Below, piece after piece: positions 8,403-17,108 of a stretch of 58,681 nucleotides of DNA. Numbering within the stretch: position 1 is the first letter of the stretch; every line of letters starts with the position of its first letter. Origin of the DNA: a virus. Where the stretch lies: positions 1 through 58,681 of IMG/VR virus record IMGVR_UViG_3300025687_000049. The stretch is one strand, 5' to 3'. The position numbers were made by a program, and so were the translations under genes. A model generated the notes under the pieces. That model saw only the letters and a program-made list of their open reading frames with translations. It had not been told where the DNA came from and did not search any database.

Positions 8403-9640
8403 TATGCTAGTTCCATTATACTCACGTTACTGTAAGCTGTACCAGCACTGATCGTCTCTGAGGATCCTGTGGTTACCCGTACACGGACTACTTCTGTACC
8501 GTTTGGTAGGTCTAACAAACCACCACACCGAACAGTCTGTTCTGGTGTATCATTGTCGGTATCGTTGTAGAAGCGGGTACGTAGTTTAGTCGTACCATCC
8601 ACCTGGATCTCGATAGTGATTGGCTGGTCATCATTGATAGCTGCGATCGTGATGCTAGATTCTATCCAGATCCGAGTTACAGCTGTGGCTGTGTATTGTC
8701 CTGTAGTTGTACTGAAGCTCCCTCGCGTTAGGCTACTGACCTCAGCTGCGTTGAATACTACCGTGGCAGCAACACCAGCAGTAAGGGCTTGGGTAGATGA
8801 TCTATACCATTTACCTTCCCCTAAAGTGGATCCGACTAAGGAGTCGATTGGTACCTTGCGGTGTGCCGCTGCACTGGAGTCATAGAATACGATAACATCA
8901 TTGGCTACGTCTAGAGTGGTTTCTTCTGTCAACCCACCCACATCCAGTGCGAAGGATCGAGAAGCGTCGATAGTACCCCCACCAGTAAGACCTTCCCCTG
9001 CAGTGAGGGTTATTGTGCTGTGGTCTATATTGTCGTTAGCATCATAATCACCGAGCCCAGCTAACGTCAGTAGACTATTTAGGGTAGTGATCGTGGCTTT
9101 CTTTACAGTGTTACTATCACTGATATCAGCAAAGGAGATTAAGTCTGCAGCTACCGGTGTAGCAGCAGTGAGTTCATTGTAGTCCAGGTCAACAGTACGG
9201 GAGGTGGTTAGCTCACCACCACCAGACAAACCATTGCCGGCTACAATACTTACACCAGATACACCGGTAGAGGTTATCGTAGTCCCGGAAATAGTAAGGC
9301 CTGTCCCTACGGTTAAGAAGGCAGCGGCACCTGCTGAGTCATCCCAGAAGATAAGCCTATCTGCATTAGGATCGGCTAAGGCCTGTAGGTCCTCGATAAC
9401 CCCGGCATCATTCTGAGCCCAAGCGGTCAGTCGGGCAGGGGTAATCACCACGGTATTCGATACACCAGCCTGAGCTTCACCAGCGGTGGCTATGTCAGTG
9501 GAGTCGAACTTGGTGGCAATTGCCGTTTGTATGGCAGAAAACTCCTGGTCGATGTCACTCCCTTTGATTAGTTTAAGGGGGTTACCTGTGGACAGGGCGT
9601 CTTTTGCACTGTAATCATTGACTTGTGAGTAGTCAGCCAT
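8402..9640 (-). CDS. Tail fibre protein (412 aa)
   Basis: The N-terminal about 60 residues (VNDYSAKDALSTGNPLKLIKGSDIDQEF in part) match the particle-attachment region seen in podophage and siphophage fibres. The shaft repeats short Gly/Thr/Ser-rich units (GTGLTISGTTITS, GNGLSGGGELTTSRTVDLDY, GEGLTGGGTIDASRSFALD), as in trimeric beta-structured fibres. The C-terminal about 120 residues form a separate beta domain. Its placement after the tail-nozzle gene supports a fibre role. Confidence 0.75.
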   Translation of the reverse strand: MADYSQVNDYSAKDALSTGNPLKLIKGSDIDQEFSAIQTAIATKFDSTDIATAGEAQAGVSNTVVITPARLTAWAQNDAGVIEDLQALADPNADRLIFWDDSAGAAAFLTVGTGLTISGTTITSTGVSGVSIVAGNGLSGGGELTTSRTVDLDYNELTAATPVAADLISFADISDSNTVKKATITTLNSLLTLAGLGDYDANDNIDHSTITLTAGEGLTGGGTIDASRSFALDVGGLTEETTLDVANDVIVFYDSSAAAHRKVPIDSLVGSTLGEGKWYRSSTQALTAGVAATVVFNAAEVSSLTRGSFSTTTGQYTATAVTRIWIESSITIAAINDDQPITIEIQVDGTTKLRTRFYNDTDNDTPEQTVRCGGLLDLPNGTEVVRVRVTTGSSETISAGTAYSNVSIMELA

Positions 9641-11178
9641 TAAGCGATCCTTCCAATCTTGGTAAAGAGTTCGAGCTGTTGTAAGGCAAACTGGCCTGTC
9701 ACTGAAGTCTCAATCTTTATCCGGTAATACTGACCCACACCACGTGCGGGGACTTTAATGATCTGCAGGAATAAGCCTCCTGACCATTCTCCCAAAGCCC
9801 ACTCAGCTATGTTCCATTCGGATGCTGAGGGATCATTTATAGCTCTGCTTATTGCCTGATCATTCTCACGGAAGTCGGTAGCCCACTTGTATTCGATACC
9901 GGCGTTGTTCCGTACAAATAAGATGGATCCGATTCTCTTGAGCATCTTGAGCCGGTTGCCCAGCTCTTCTCCAAGGTCCATCCAAGGGGAGGCATACTCG
10001 TAACGTATGAGGTCACCGTTGTCTGAGTCTGCTCCGTAGGTCCACACTTCTCCAGGAGAGCCGAAGAGGATATCACCGTTCTGTCTAACGCAGAAGGCTG
10101 TGGGGAATAAGTCCCAGGTGGTGCATGGGAAGATTAACTCACCTTCCTCATCTTTAAATTTGTTTCGTATATCGAAGACGTATGTGGTCTTCTGTACCGG
10201 CACACTCAATAAGTAGAAGCCTTCTTCTGGAGAGTATGCTGATCGTAGGTCTAGGTCATCCTCTAAGGCTATGTCGGTAAGGAAGTCATCTCTGACATAC
10301 TTTGATACATTTGCGATAGGGTTACTCTTCTCGAAGACTACTCGACCAAGGGATTGAAGACCATTACGTGACAGGAATACTAAGTCGGTCTCACCGATAG
10401 CCTGTAGGGTCCAGTGTGACTTACAACCAGTACCTTCGATTACGTCTATAACGACGAGTTGCGTTGGAGATATGCCGAGCTGAGACCCTTGGCTGTCGTC
10501 CCAGATGACGATGTGGTTTCGGCCGAAGACGACGAACGACCCGTTGAAAGCCGCGATCGCAGTGACTTCATCCATTCCACCAGTCCAAACGTTCGACATG
10601 TCGATACTTCCTGCACCAGCACCCCCCCAGTCCGCTTCGTCCAACGTAGCAGTATACTTAATAGTCTGACCGTCAGAATCGAGAGCCCAGACACGACCAA
10701 AAGCACAGAGGCCAATGCCATTATGGGAAGTAGGAGCAGTACCACTAGACTCAGTAATAGTTGCAAATGTGGATCCCGAATAGACGATAGGTTTTTGACC
10801 ATGTTGAAATCCTATAACTTTGTTGTTAAAGTTCTGGAACCACCATCGACCGTCCGCGTCGGTTACCGCTCCTGACACATCATTCCCTTCTGGATCTGAC
10901 AGGGAGTTTCCTATCCCACCATTCCAGGAGACTAACATCTCTACTGTACCATCCCCTTGGAGGTACTCGTGTATTGCCTCTACGTCTGGGGAGGATGTAA
11001 TTGCGGTGGTGGATGTGACACTATAGCCATTCCTTGCAGCCAGCCGGCGAGCATCATCCAGGACACAGTTTAGGGCATTGGTAGCCCACACTGGATCCAA
11101 GATGGTACCTTTCTGCTGCAGATTCAGTCCCCGTACTCCAGGGGTTACTGCATCTATAGGGAGTAGCTGCTGCGACAT
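9640..11178 (-). CDS. Tail tube nozzle / stabilization protein (T7 gp12-, P22 gp10-like)
   Basis: 512 residues. It begins LLPIDAVTPGVRGLNLQQKG and continues with repeating beta-propeller-like units (GQKPIVYSG, AFGRVWALD, AAFNGSFVVFGRNHIVIWD, LVFLSRNGLQSLG), the pattern of podophage nozzle proteins that extend the short tail and touch the fibres. It sits directly after the tail-tube/adaptor gene with a 1-base overlap, the order found in T7- and P22-like phages. Confidence 0.78.
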   Translation of the reverse strand: MSQQLLPIDAVTPGVRGLNLQQKGTILDPVWATNALNCVLDDARRLAARNGYSVTSTTAITSSPDVEAIHEYLQGDGTVEMLVSWNGGIGNSLSDPEGNDVSGAVTDADGRWWFQNFNNKVIGFQHGQKPIVYSGSTFATITESSGTAPTSHNGIGLCAFGRVWALDSDGQTIKYTATLDEADWGGAGAGSIDMSNVWTGGMDEVTAIAAFNGSFVVFGRNHIVIWDDSQGSQLGISPTQLVVIDVIEGTGCKSHWTLQAIGETDLVFLSRNGLQSLGRVVFEKSNPIANVSKYVRDDFLTDIALEDDLDLRSAYSPEEGFYLLSVPVQKTTYVFDIRNKFKDEEGELIFPCTTWDLFPTAFCVRQNGDILFGSPGEVWTYGADSDNGDLIRYEYASPWMDLGEELGNRLKMLKRIGSILFVRNNAGIEYKWATDFRENDQAISRAINDPSASEWNIAEWALGEWSGGLFLQIIKVPARGVGQYYRIKIETSVTGQFALQQLELFTKIGRIA

Positions 11179-11888
11179 TATGTACGTACCAGTTCTATAC
11201 TATCACCCTGCCCATCAGAGTCTCTAGAGATAGCGGCATCCAGAGAGTCACGGAAGCGTTTCTCGTTAAACAGACCACTAGCTCCTAGCTCCTCGCCACG
11301 CTCCTCAAGCGCATACCAAGTAGCTCCAACAATGAGTGGGCGGATAGGAATCTTAATTATCTCAGATAGATCGGATGGTTCAAAGCGGGGTTGGGGGATA
11401 ACGAGCGTATGCTGAATAGTCCGCTCGGAAGAAGGGCGAGGCCAAACATATAACTCAAGGACATCCCCGGAGGTGTTGTCTAGCGCGAAGTAGAGGGGGT
11501 CATTCCGATTGTCAGGATCAACAGTATCTCGGTATAGGAGTTCTGCTAGGTCGATCTCGGTAAGTGGATCCGGATTGGTTGAGTCAGTGATGTCAAAAAC
11601 AAGGGGGATTATCTCGCCCCTGTCTTGTTGTAAAATCCTCACTACTCGTGAGCGTTCATTAGCCTCAGTGATAGCCACACTGTTGGTGTTGGCAGCTATC
11701 GTGGAGGTGTTGGTCTGACGGAGTGCTCGCCAGTTGTGAGCATCCTCAATCTCCTCTTTGATATCCTGAACGAACGATCCCACTAGGAGTTCGTAGGTCT
11801 CAGTGATAGAGGTGGCTGCTGCTGGTACTTGCTCTTCCCCAATCTTCTCTAGGACTCGGTTAATCGCTTGGAGGTATGTCGTCGCCAT
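11178..11888 (-). CDS. Tail tubular protein A / head-tail adaptor (T7 gp11-, P22 gp4-like)
   Basis: 236 residues. The N-terminus is typical for this family: TYLQAINRVLEKIGEEQV, then AHNWRALRQ, and later VWPRPSS and PIRPLIVGATWYALEERGEELG. The protein forms a ring between the portal and the nozzle. Gene order coat, adaptor, nozzle, fibre agrees. Its first 29 bases overlap the end of the small gene at 11860-12033. Confidence 0.82.
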   Translation of the reverse strand: MATTYLQAINRVLEKIGEEQVPAAATSITETYELLVGSFVQDIKEEIEDAHNWRALRQTNTSTIAANTNSVAITEANERSRVVRILQQDRGEIIPLVFDITDSTNPDPLTEIDLAELLYRDTVDPDNRNDPLYFALDNTSGDVLELYVWPRPSSERTIQHTLVIPQPRFEPSDLSEIIKIPIRPLIVGATWYALEERGEELGASGLFNEKRFRDSLDAAISRDSDGQGDSIELVRT

Positions 11889-12033
11889 TAGGGTCCTCTG
11901 ATTTGAGTGCTTCTGTTGCCTTGTGTTCTAAGGTCAACAATACTTTTGCATCATCCTGGCTCTTCACCATACCATTCGCAAATGCGAACGCTACTAAAGC
12001 CAAGACGTTTCTGTAATCGTGTTCATTGAACAT
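11860..12033 (-). CDS. Small acidic hypothetical protein (57 aa)
   Basis: ATG at 12033 is preceded by GGGAGAG. The protein starts MFNEHDYRNVLALVAFAFANG and continues as a charged helix (KVLLTLEHKATEALKSEDP), ending inside the start of the adaptor gene in another frame. Small genes between coat and adaptor are common in podophages. Function unknown. Confidence 0.6.
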   Translation of the reverse strand: MFNEHDYRNVLALVAFAFANGMVKSQDDAKVLLTLEHKATEALKSEDPNGDDIPPSD

Positions 12034-12067
12034 GTAAAATCTCTCCCAAGATATTGTGAAAGGGGTT

Positions 12068-12113
12068 GCCCCCTCCGCAGCTACTGCCCGTAGGCAATTC
12101 GTTAAGAGGGGGC
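12068..12113 (-). terminator. Strong hairpin after the coat gene (possible attenuator)
   Basis: GCCCCCTC (12068-12075) pairs perfectly with GAGGGGGC (12106-12113); the loop contains a second small stem (CTAC/GTAG). It lies between the coat stop and the next gene. There is no T run on the transcript side, so it is more likely a partial terminator or mRNA 3'-end stabiliser that keeps coat expression above the tail genes. Confidence 0.55.
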
Positions 12114-12131
12114 TAGTCCTAAGGTAACCGA

Positions 12132-13088
12132 TTAAGTAGTCGGTACTACAAACGCATTTACGCTGTCATCACGCAGAACCTTCACACCGTAGATCATGTC
12201 AGTTACGAACAGATCGGCCAGGTATTCCAGCTTGTACTGAGACTGCGAACGCACACCCAACTGCTCAACCAATACGAGAGCGTCTCGTTGGAAGAAGATG
12301 CCGGAAACGTTGTCGGCATTGCCGAGTCCGTCTTCAACAAGAGGTGTACGGTTGGTTACGTAGAATTCAACGCCATAAGCGTCCCCTACGATACCGTTTC
12401 GGATGGTGTTACCAGCACCTACTTCGCCTACGAAGGCTTGTTCAGTGAAACGAGCAGTACCCGTTAAGTCGAACTTCGCAATCGTTGGGATCACAGCATA
12501 GCGACCCGCGCTAGGCGCATCCACGTCGTCCAGGAGTTTAACCTGGGTGCGGATACCTGCATCAGAGATGTCAGTCGTACCGGCTTCATCCCAAGTCGTA
12601 CCGTCACCTTCGTAGATGGTGTCGAACGTAGAAGCAGTCGTCAACGTATTCGTTGAAGACGTGTAGGTGAGGGAAGCAGAACCGGTGTTGAACGCTTCTA
12701 CCAACAGGTCCGAATCCACCTGCAGAGCAATGGCATAACCACCGTCATCAGTATAGAATCGACGCAAGCTCTCGAGTGCTTGGACATCAACGATGTCTTC
12801 GATCAAACGAGCGTAGTGCTTGTGTTTGTTGATGGAAATGCTCAGACCTGCGTCCGTGCCGTGTTGGATCAGAGAAACCTGAGTCTCAGCAGCTTTATCA
12901 GAAGCTGACCCGCGAGTCGGGGTAGGGATCTTGATCGTGTCGCCCTTCTTACCACGGTGGTTCAGTTTGCGAACGAGGTTTGCCATAACAAGATTGCTCT
13001 TGTATGCAGCAATAACTTCGTCGGACCAAAGCTCCGGGATAAAGTTGGGCACCTCGGTGGAGATGATATGGTTTGTACCAAGTGCCAT
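12132..13088 (-). CDS. Major capsid protein (318 aa)
   Basis: 318 residues starting MALGTNHIISTEVPNFIPELWSDEVIAAYKSNLV, a start typical of HK97-fold coat proteins in podophages of the SIO1/P22-like type, with KKGDTIKIPTP and a late TDMIYGVKVLRDDSVNAFVVPT end. It follows the scaffold gene. Codon choice is the most regular of the late genes, as expected for a highly expressed protein. A strong hairpin follows the gene. Confidence 0.85.
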   Translation of the reverse strand: MALGTNHIISTEVPNFIPELWSDEVIAAYKSNLVMANLVRKLNHRGKKGDTIKIPTPTRGSASDKAAETQVSLIQHGTDAGLSISINKHKHYARLIEDIVDVQALESLRRFYTDDGGYAIALQVDSDLLVEAFNTGSASLTYTSSTNTLTTASTFDTIYEGDGTTWDEAGTTDISDAGIRTQVKLLDDVDAPSAGRYAVIPTIAKFDLTGTARFTEQAFVGEVGAGNTIRNGIVGDAYGVEFYVTNRTPLVEDGLGNADNVSGIFFQRDALVLVEQLGVRSQSQYKLEYLADLFVTDMIYGVKVLRDDSVNAFVVPTT

Positions 13089-13122
13089 TATTTAATATCC
13101 TTGAAATTAAGGGTTTGAAAAG

Positions 13123-13929
13123 TTAGTCATCAACCCGCTTCTCTGCATACGCTCGGAGGATTTCCGCGCTACGTGCAGCATACTCGTCAGGATTACGCAT
13201 CTTTAATTCTACCAACTTACGTCGGGAGAAACGTTTCCCCGTATTCACGGTTGTGCCTGTGGATGAACTCTCTGTACCAGCAGCTTTAGCCGCGGCAAGT
13301 TCGTTCTGCTTGTTGGAATCCTGAGAAGGTGATTGTTGAACACCACCTTTGAATTCCGTGAGAAGGTCATCTAAAGCTTCGACATCCTGGTTCTGGACAG
13401 CGGCCTGTGCGATCCGAGTTCTGTAACTCTTCTCTTGCAGCCATGACTGGAACTGAGGACTATTAGCCACATCTGCAGCGTCTGGGTGACGCTCTTGTAT
13501 GGAGTTGGTCGTAACTTGTCCTTCTAGACGGTCTAGACGCGCCTGCATTTGAGCGTATGTCTCATCTGCTCCACGACGATGTTCGTAGTAGCGGTCCAGG
13601 ACCTCCTCTGGGTTGCTCAGCAATTCAGTCGGATCGATCTCAAATCGGCTGGACTGTTCTGCGTTCCCCAGGTCGGCTACTCGTTTCTCTTCCAGTGATA
13701 GAAAGCGATCCGTCATGCTCCGATAATCACCGAGTTCGTTCCGCATTCGACCCAATTCCGATTCAAGGTTTTGGTATGCGTGTGCGATCTCTTCTGCAGA
13801 TTTATCTTTGAACTTATCCGGGATGGATCGAGCGTTCTGCTGCTCTTCCTGGGGTTTCTGATTCTCTGCTTCGGATTCCTGATTAAGGTCCACTTGTACA
13901 TCGACCGGTTGGTCAACTAAAATACCCAT
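13123..13929 (-). CDS. Scaffolding protein (268 aa)
   Basis: A highly charged, Gln/Glu-rich, mostly helical protein with RSIPDKFKDKSAEEIAHAYQNLESELGRMRNEL (in part) near the N-terminus, a phrase characteristic of podophage scaffold proteins, and a basic C-terminus (GKRFSRRKLVELKMRNPDEY) that would bind the coat protein. It lies directly before the coat gene in transcription order. Confidence 0.85.
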   Translation of the reverse strand: MGILVDQPVDVQVDLNQESEAENQKPQEEQQNARSIPDKFKDKSAEEIAHAYQNLESELGRMRNELGDYRSMTDRFLSLEEKRVADLGNAEQSSRFEIDPTELLSNPEEVLDRYYEHRRGADETYAQMQARLDRLEGQVTTNSIQERHPDAADVANSPQFQSWLQEKSYRTRIAQAAVQNQDVEALDDLLTEFKGGVQQSPSQDSNKQNELAAAKAAGTESSSTGTTVNTGKRFSRRKLVELKMRNPDEYAARSAEILRAYAEKRVDD

Positions 13930-13994
13930 TGATGCTCCTTTTTCCCGTCTTGTTCAAAGATTAAGGGAATTTGAGTGTGTTGATTGAAGGGGGT

Positions 13995-14309
13995 TTACGA
14001 GTCCTGCTGATTGTTGTAATGCTGGCTGCGCCCGGATGCACCGGGAGCTGGGCCATAATCACCGTGGTCAGCGTAGGTCTTTTCTTCCTTAGCCTTCTGC
14101 TTTTTATGCATCGTATCGAAACGAGCTATCGCTTCGGGTGATGCGGATTCGCCCATAGCTAGACTGGACCAATGTGGTTTTGCAGTCTGTAGTATGACGC
14201 GGTGAGAGACTCCGTGACACTCAGAGCAGATGGACATTCTGTCTTCTACTCTACAATAGTGCTCTTCGACGGAGCCACATTCTTCGCAACGAAAGTCATG
14301 GAGTATCAT
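13995..14309 (-). CDS. FmdB-like zinc-ribbon protein (104 aa)
   Basis: The N-terminus has two CXXC pairs (Cys8/Cys11 and Cys28/Cys31) around HDFRCEECGS and SICSECHG, a zinc ribbon of the FmdB type. The C-terminal half is charged and disordered (KKQKAKEEKTYADHGDYG). Such small proteins are often encoded between portal and scaffold in podophages; the function is not known. Confidence 0.65.
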   Translation of the reverse strand: MILHDFRCEECGSVEEHYCRVEDRMSICSECHGVSHRVILQTAKPHWSSLAMGESASPEAIARFDTMHKKQKAKEEKTYADHGDYGPAPGASGRSQHYNNQQDS

Positions 14310-14310
14310 G

Positions 14311-14646
14311 TTAGAGCCCTAGATTTACAGAGATCTCATCGAACTCTTGATCCAGGGTTGGATCTTCAGCTACTTCTACATTCTCTTCCGCAGTTTGAGT
14401 CAGTCTTGCTGCCAGGATCTCCTCGAGATTAAGCACTAGGTTTAGTGCGTCTCTTGATCCCCGGGCATATACATACTGATCCCAGTTGTTCGCATTCTCG
14501 ATAATTGCTGCAACGCTCTCTGCGTTCCCAGTCAAGAATCGGACTAGGAGGTCGTAACCTCGGGAGGCTAAAAGCTCTTCCCATATCTCTAGTTCTTGTT
14601 TGTCTTCCGGCGTAAGCGCCGCAAGTATGTCTTGTGATAAATCCAT
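14311..14646 (-). CDS. Hypothetical acidic protein between portal and zinc-ribbon genes (111 aa)
   Basis: Helical and acidic (DILAALTPEDKQELEIWEELLASRGYDLLVRFL in part), ending DPTLDQEFDEISVNLGL. It has good spacing to both neighbours in the head gene block. Similar small helical proteins occur downstream of podophage portal genes. No family recognised. Confidence 0.65.
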   Translation of the reverse strand: MDLSQDILAALTPEDKQELEIWEELLASRGYDLLVRFLTGNAESVAAIIENANNWDQYVYARGSRDALNLVLNLEEILAARLTQTAEENVEVAEDPTLDQEFDEISVNLGL

Positions 14647-14666
14647 CAGTCTCTCCCTAATGTATT

Positions 14667-16709
14667 TTAATTAGTGCCTTGTTTAGCTTTTTGGGCTACC
14701 TGCCTACGTTGTAGCTCAAGGCGCTCTCGGTTGATGTCATTTTGTTCTGCATTGTTCTGAACCTCAGCCTGAGCAACACCCAGCTTCCCGACTTCTACGT
14801 TGGTACGTATTTCCTCGGTCGTAGCTTTGCGTTCTTGGACCACTGCCCGGGCCAGTAACTCTCGAATCTCAGCCAGAATCTTCTGATTCTCGACCGTGAT
14901 ACTCTCAAGTTCCAGACCTTTGATCTTCTGTTCCATCTCAGCAAGTCGTTGCTGTGATTCTTGCTCTTGGGCTTGTTGCTGCTCGAGACGTTCTTTGTCG
15001 GACTCAAGTGCAGCCATGATAGCAGCTTTGTTAATCACAGAAGACATCTCAACGAATCCTTGTGCAGCGGTCAGTTTAGCACCGACTGCATGCTCAGGAA
15101 GCATCCCGATTAACTGTGTGATATTGAGCTGCTCGATCTCTCGTGCTATAATACCCAGCTGACCTTTTACGATAAACTTGGTATCTTCCCAAGGGTATCG
15201 GCTAGGGGTAAACTGCAGGTACCGTAGTGCCATGCATTTGATTAGGGGGAGAATGAGGTTGCGTTCGATGTTGTTGACACTGCGCTTACTTCGTTTAACG
15301 AAGGCACCTAGCATCATGCTACCACTGTTGGCTGCATTCCCACCGGACTGTGTGTTACCCCGTAAGGTGGTGGCTGTATCGAAGGCACCGGTACCCATCT
15401 GTACCATCTGAGTCAATTCCCCAGTATGGTTGAAGGTGTTCGGATCTACCTGACCGATACCCACCGGCTGGAGGATCTCTGACGGAGGACCATTGGTCAA
15501 CCATACTTTGCCGGGCTTGATCTCTGGTTTGAATCCACGTGGTATCCGACCTGAGTCCATCCCGAGCATGGGAGCGGATACGAAACCTAGCGCATCCATT
15601 CGAGCCCTCATCTCACCATCAAGAGCTTTCTGTGGGTTGTAGCCCTTCTCAGAAACACCACGTCCCCAGAAGTGGCCTGGAACCTTCTCCCAAGGGAATG
15701 CGATCACTGATCGATCAACCTTGACAAAAGGGTTAGCCATTGCCCGAAGCAGGATGCTCTCATTACCGATTGTGACGATAGCCTCTACTAGGGGTCCTTC
15801 ATCACCATCAGCCTCATAGTCCTCAGCGAGTAGCTGATCTACCAGGTTATCGGATCCACCATTCGCCTCCTCGAGGAGGAAGAGAGGTACCTTTCCGTGG
15901 TACTCTAGGATATGCATTGCATCTGTGTCGGAGTCATTGACGGTAACTGCTTCTGCGAAGTCAGCTTCGTCTCCTGTCCGCGGAGATGTGATTGCTAGGA
16001 TATAGCCCAATGCGTCCTGTCTGTAAGTTCCTTGACGGATCTTCTCCAACGTACCGACCACCGGTTTGTTCCGGTACTCAATACCACACCCCAACATTCC
16101 AGCTATTGAAGTAGCTGCAGGGTCTGGGATGAATTGGTCTGGACGTACTGACTCAGGGGTTACGATAACAGTCTCGTTATCCTCGCCGACCAATCGACCT
16201 TCGTCATTGCGCTTTATGACCTTCTCGTTGTATGTATCAACGTTGATCTTTACGATTCCGGTGCCGAAAAGGGCGGCATTGGTGATAGCTTCGCTTAGGA
16301 CGGACTTGGTGTCTACCAGCTCCATATCCTCACGCAGCTGATCACGCATCAGCAGTGCATCGACTTTCTCCTCATCCTGGATATCATCGACCACATCAAA
16401 CCAGACTTCTCGTGAAAGGAGTGTTTCTTCCACTTCCGCCACTGAAGTCTCTACTGCTTGAGCTAGAGCGGGGGCAATAAGCCGTGACCGCTCTGAGCTA
16501 CGATTCTTATCTTGTGCGGCCCAATAGCCGCGCCACATACGCCAATATTCAGCCCATCGAGCTGCTTCAGGAAGGCGGTTGCGGTAATCACGCCAAGGAC
16601 CTACCCTACCAATAACCCAGGAGGTCAGCCGGTTGCCAGGAACATTCTCTGCTCCCTTACCACCGGAATCAATCTCTCGCGGATTGTCTACGAGTATTTC
16701 AATGCCCAT
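14667..16709 (-). CDS. Portal protein (680 aa)
   Basis: 680 residues. Features include an N-terminal region rich in Trp and Arg (RWAEYWRMWRGYWAAQDKNR), RSRLIAPALAQAVETSVAEVEE, the wing/stem region with FAWEKVPGHFWGRGVSEKG-type sequence (FPWEKVPGHFWGRGVSE here), QMGTGAFDTATTLRG, and a long Gln/Glu-rich coiled coil at about 580-680, the barrel or crown that projects into the head. It forms the dodecameric DNA channel at the unique vertex and docks the terminase. Confidence 0.88.
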   Translation of the reverse strand: MGIEILVDNPREIDSGGKGAENVPGNRLTSWVIGRVGPWRDYRNRLPEAARWAEYWRMWRGYWAAQDKNRSSERSRLIAPALAQAVETSVAEVEETLLSREVWFDVVDDIQDEEKVDALLMRDQLREDMELVDTKSVLSEAITNAALFGTGIVKINVDTYNEKVIKRNDEGRLVGEDNETVIVTPESVRPDQFIPDPAATSIAGMLGCGIEYRNKPVVGTLEKIRQGTYRQDALGYILAITSPRTGDEADFAEAVTVNDSDTDAMHILEYHGKVPLFLLEEANGGSDNLVDQLLAEDYEADGDEGPLVEAIVTIGNESILLRAMANPFVKVDRSVIAFPWEKVPGHFWGRGVSEKGYNPQKALDGEMRARMDALGFVSAPMLGMDSGRIPRGFKPEIKPGKVWLTNGPPSEILQPVGIGQVDPNTFNHTGELTQMVQMGTGAFDTATTLRGNTQSGGNAANSGSMMLGAFVKRSKRSVNNIERNLILPLIKCMALRYLQFTPSRYPWEDTKFIVKGQLGIIAREIEQLNITQLIGMLPEHAVGAKLTAAQGFVEMSSVINKAAIMAALESDKERLEQQQAQEQESQQRLAEMEQKIKGLELESITVENQKILAEIRELLARAVVQERKATTEEIRTNVEVGKLGVAQAEVQNNAEQNDINRERLELQRRQVAQKAKQGTN

Positions 16710-17108
16710 TTAATATCCTGCCTGCGGAGAGCAACCTTTCACGCGGTTGTCTTTTCGTGTTAGTATCTGAAGATTGCTGGTGCAGTGTAGTCCGCCTAAG
16801 GCAATCGGTGTCATGTGATCTACTTCAAACTCCTCCTCTCCGAGAGAAGCTAGTAGGTATATCAGGGAGAAGTCTTCTGCAGAGCAGCACCCGCATAATT
16901 GGTCTCGGACTCTCGCTCTACGTATTGCCGCGTTGCGGCGGGTAGTCAGGGGACTATTCTTATCTGTCCTTGGGTTTTTGGCTCTATAGGAGTTGAGGTA
17001 CTCCTTCTTACAGGCTTTGCAGCTGTTGATGTGTCCATCGGCCATTTTAGAGTGTTTTCTAAACTCTGTGTGAGGCTTCTCTACCCCACAATCTTTGCAT
17101 ACCTTCAT
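16710..17108 (-). CDS. HNH endonuclease (132 aa)
   Basis: The start taken is the ATG that overlaps the terminase stop as TGATG. A Cys-rich zinc ribbon (VCKDCGVEKPHTEFRKHS ... CKACKKEY) is followed by the HNH core CGCC ... FEVDHMTPIALGGLH and NLQILTRKDNRVKG. This layout is found in free-standing phage HNH endonucleases, often located next to terminase genes, where they act as homing enzymes or assist packaging cleavage. It sits between the terminase and portal genes. Confidence 0.82.
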   Translation of the reverse strand: MKVCKDCGVEKPHTEFRKHSKMADGHINSCKACKKEYLNSYRAKNPRTDKNSPLTTRRNAAIRRARVRDQLCGCCSAEDFSLIYLLASLGEEEFEVDHMTPIALGGLHCTSNLQILTRKDNRVKGCSPQAGY